Shown here one piece after another: positions 62,408-64,000 of a stretch of DNA of 64,000 nt. The DNA lies in contig NZ_CP024091.1 in assembly GCF_002736205.1 (NCBI RefSeq), positions 5,309,361 through 5,373,360 of the forward strand. Reading direction: 5' to 3'. The notes beneath the pieces were generated by a model that saw only the letters and a list, made by a program, of their open reading frames with translations, ran no database searches and was not told the origin of the DNA. Positions within the stretch are counted from its first letter, which is position 1; each line of letters opens with the position of its first letter. Origin of the DNA: Pedobacter ginsengisoli. Lineage in GTDB: Bacteria > Bacteroidota > Bacteroidia > Sphingobacteriales > Sphingobacteriaceae. Position numbers and translations under genes: made by a program.

Positions 62408-64000
62408 ATGAAAAAAACGGATGTAGCTGTAGTAGGAATGTCCTGCATTTTTCCCGGTGCCAGTGATGTGGAGACATTCTGGCACAATATAATTAATAAG
62501 GTTGATTCTACGCAGGTTGTTCCTGCCGACAGAATTGATCGGGTACATTTTGAAAACGGTTCAGTGGGTGTTGATCGCTTTTATTGTAATAGAGGTGGTT
62601 TTATTCCCGAAGTGAAGTTCGATCCTGCAAATTTTGGGTTACTTCCGGTAGCGATTGAAGGGACAGAACCTGATCATTTGCTGACGCTTGCGTTGGTGCA
62701 GAAGGCATTGGAAGATGCCGGCGTATTTGAAAAGAATGTTTCCCTTGATAAGACAGGTATTATTATTGGCAAAGGCAATTATGCCGGTCCAGGGGCTACC
62801 CGGGCAATAGAGATTGTAAGAACCGGTGAACAAATTGCCAGTATTTTAAAAGATCTTTTACCTCATTTAAATGAAGAAGAAATAGATAAGGTAAAGAAAG
62901 AGTTTCAGGTGCGTAAGGGCCGTTTTGGTGCCGATACTGCGATGGGCCTTATTCCTAATCTTGTTGCTTCATTAGTTGCTAACCGATTGAATCTTGGCGG
63001 GGTAGCCTATACCCTGGATGCCGCCTGTGCAAGTTCTCTTATTGCCATAGATCATGCAGTACAGGAACTAAATAGTAACCGCTGTAATATGGTTGTTGCG
63101 GGTGGTGTTCATGTTGGTCAAAATGCTGCATTCTGGAGTATTTTTACTCAATTGGGTGCACTATCCAAAAAGGGTAAGATAGCCCCTTTTGATGAAGGAG
63201 CCGACGGATTGCTGATTGGTGAAGGCTGTGGATTTGTAGTGTTAAAAAGACTTGAAGATGCAATAGTGGATGGTGACAGGATCTATTCAGTATTAAAAGG
63301 CATTGGGGTTAGCAGCGATGGCAGTGGTACAAGTGTAATGAGTCCATCGGTAAAAGGACAGATTAAGGCAATTACGCAAGCCTGGGAAAATGCCGGTATC
63401 GATTTAAAAGATATAGGATATATTGAAGCCCATGGTACGGGGACCCCATTGGGTGATAAAACTGAAGTAGAAACACTCTTACAGTTTTTTGGTAATGATG
63501 CATCCCTGCCCAAAGCAGGTATTGGTACAGTAAAATCTAATATCGGTCATGCTATGCCTGCCTCGGGTATTGCAGGGCTGATAAAAACATCATTAGCATT
63601 GTACCATAATGTTCTTCCACCCACATTGCATTGTGAGCAGCCTTTGGCACAGCTAAAGGAAACAAGATTTAAAGCGATACAGGAAGCCCGGAATTGGGAT
63701 GACTCAGGCTTACCACGGATTGCAGGTGTAAATGCCTTTGGTTTTGGCGGGATTAATGCACATGCGGTACTTGAAGGATATAAAGCTAATAATGCCGAGC
63801 AGTCATCTGTTTTAATAAATAGAAAAACAGATGAGGTGTTGCTAATTGCGCGTCATAGTCACGAAGCATTACTGGATGCTTTGGAAGCTAAAGACAAAGA
63901 CCCGGGTGAAGGTAAGTATCGTATTGCAGTGTTTGATCCAACTCCCGAGCGAATAAAGAAAGCGGTTAAAATTGCCGGAAAAAATATTCCGTGGCGTAAT
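62408..64000 (+). CDS. Second PUFA/PKS-type synthase subunit, N-terminal KS (cut by window edge)
   Basis: Starts with the ATG at 62408, 12 bases after the previous stop; 531 codons are open to the window end. The N-terminus KKTDVAVVGMSCIFPGASDVETFW begins a complete KS domain: Cys207 in LDAACASSLIAID, His342 in IEAHGTGTPLGDKTE, His381 in NIGHAMPASG, and GVNAFGFGGINAHAVLE near 450. The triad is intact. After the KS the sequence becomes divergent (KTDEVLLIARHSHEALLDAL), which could begin a PfaC-like chain-length-factor/KS or an AT region. It is evidently the partner of the upstream synthase, comparable to PfaC or PfaB. Its full domain content lies outside the window. Confidence 0.9.
   Translation, partial: MKKTDVAVVGMSCIFPGASDVETFWHNIINKVDSTQVVPADRIDRVHFENGSVGVDRFYCNRGGFIPEVKFDPANFGLLPVAIEGTEPDHLLTLALVQKALEDAGVFEKNVSLDKTGIIIGKGNYAGPGATRAIEIVRTGEQIASILKDLLPHLNEEEIDKVKKEFQVRKGRFGADTAMGLIPNLVASLVANRLNLGGVAYTLDAACASSLIAIDHAVQELNSNRCNMVVAGGVHVGQNAAFWSIFTQLGALSKKGKIAPFDEGADGLLIGEGCGFVVLKRLEDAIVDGDRIYSVLKGIGVSSDGSGTSVMSPSVKGQIKAITQAWENAGIDLKDIGYIEAHGTGTPLGDKTEVETLLQFFGNDASLPKAGIGTVKSNIGHAMPASGIAGLIKTSLALYHNVLPPTLHCEQPLAQLKETRFKAIQEARNWDDSGLPRIAGVNAFGFGGINAHAVLEGYKANNAEQSSVLINRKTDEVLLIARHSHEALLDALEAKDKDPGEGKYRIAVFDPTPERIKKAVKIAGKNIPWRN

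Noticed and set aside
1..64000. CRISPR array, tRNA, rRNA, prophage or replication origin
   Set aside because: No regularly spaced repeats, cloverleaf-like sequences, phage structural genes or origin motifs were seen when reading the gaps; a covariance-model scan would be needed to exclude them fully.

Overview
The window looks like a chromosomal segment of a Bacteroidota bacterium, most likely Sphingobacteriaceae and close to Pedobacter. The evidence is two complete ECF sigma / FecR anti-sigma / SusC / SusD modules, further TonB-dependent receptors with carboxypeptidase-like N-terminal domains, Bacteroidota-type TAnnTTTG promoter boxes, weak Shine-Dalgarno use, AT-rich spacers, and a DUF6266-like fragment. 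No rRNA, tRNA or CRISPR array was seen.

Layout. (1) 1-3.5 kb: a leftward tetR - tolC - membrane-fusion protein - RND pump operon with three copies of one palindromic operator. (2) 3.8-16.8 kb: a rightward ECF sigma / FecR / SusC / SusD module leading directly into an ethanolamine-type permease, a glutamine-synthetase-like ligase, an iron alcohol dehydrogenase, a class I amidotransferase-type hydrolase and an aldehyde dehydrogenase. Together these read as outer- and inner-membrane uptake plus a Puu-like gamma-glutamylation route for an amino alcohol. (3) 16.8-27.2 kb: a second ECF/FecR/SusC/SusD module followed by a GH116-type glucosidase and a lipoprotein form of an RbsD/FucU sugar mutarotase. 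(4) 27.3-29.7 kb: a pirin gene and an IS4-type insertion sequence. (5) 29.8-32.9 kb: a TonB receptor / DUF4249 lipoprotein pair. (6) 33-34.2 kb: a genomic scar holding three truncated gene remnants and a 62-residue orphan. (7) 34.3-37.2 kb: a GH2 glycosidase broken by a frameshift and by a stop next to the presumed nucleophile.

(8) 37.4-43.5 kb, leftward: LytTR membrane regulator, TonB receptor, parallel beta-helix lipoprotein, diheme cytochrome of the SO2930 type. (9) 43.5-53.7 kb, leftward: FHA protein, PP2C phosphatase, a 1341-residue fusion of a FtsW/RodA glycosyltransferase to a class B penicillin-binding protein, a second FHA protein, and two Ser/Thr kinases. The order closely follows the actinobacterial fhaA-fhaB-pstP-rodA-pbpA-pknA-pknB locus, but with RodA and PbpA fused and an SH3b-like domain where PASTA repeats would be. 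(10) 53.8-54.8 kb: a small lipoprotein and a Pal/OmpA-like lipoprotein. (11) 55.4-64 kb: a PUFA-synthase-like polyketide/lipid synthase whose first protein fuses a PfaD/nitronate-monooxygenase-like enoyl reductase to KS-AT-ACP-ACP-KR, followed by a second KS protein that runs off the window.

The observations I rate highest are the SusCD-linked gamma-glutamyl amino-alcohol pathway, the RodA-PBP fusion inside a phospho-signalling operon, and the ER-first PUFA-like synthase. All functional assignments come from reading motifs and context; no database search was run.
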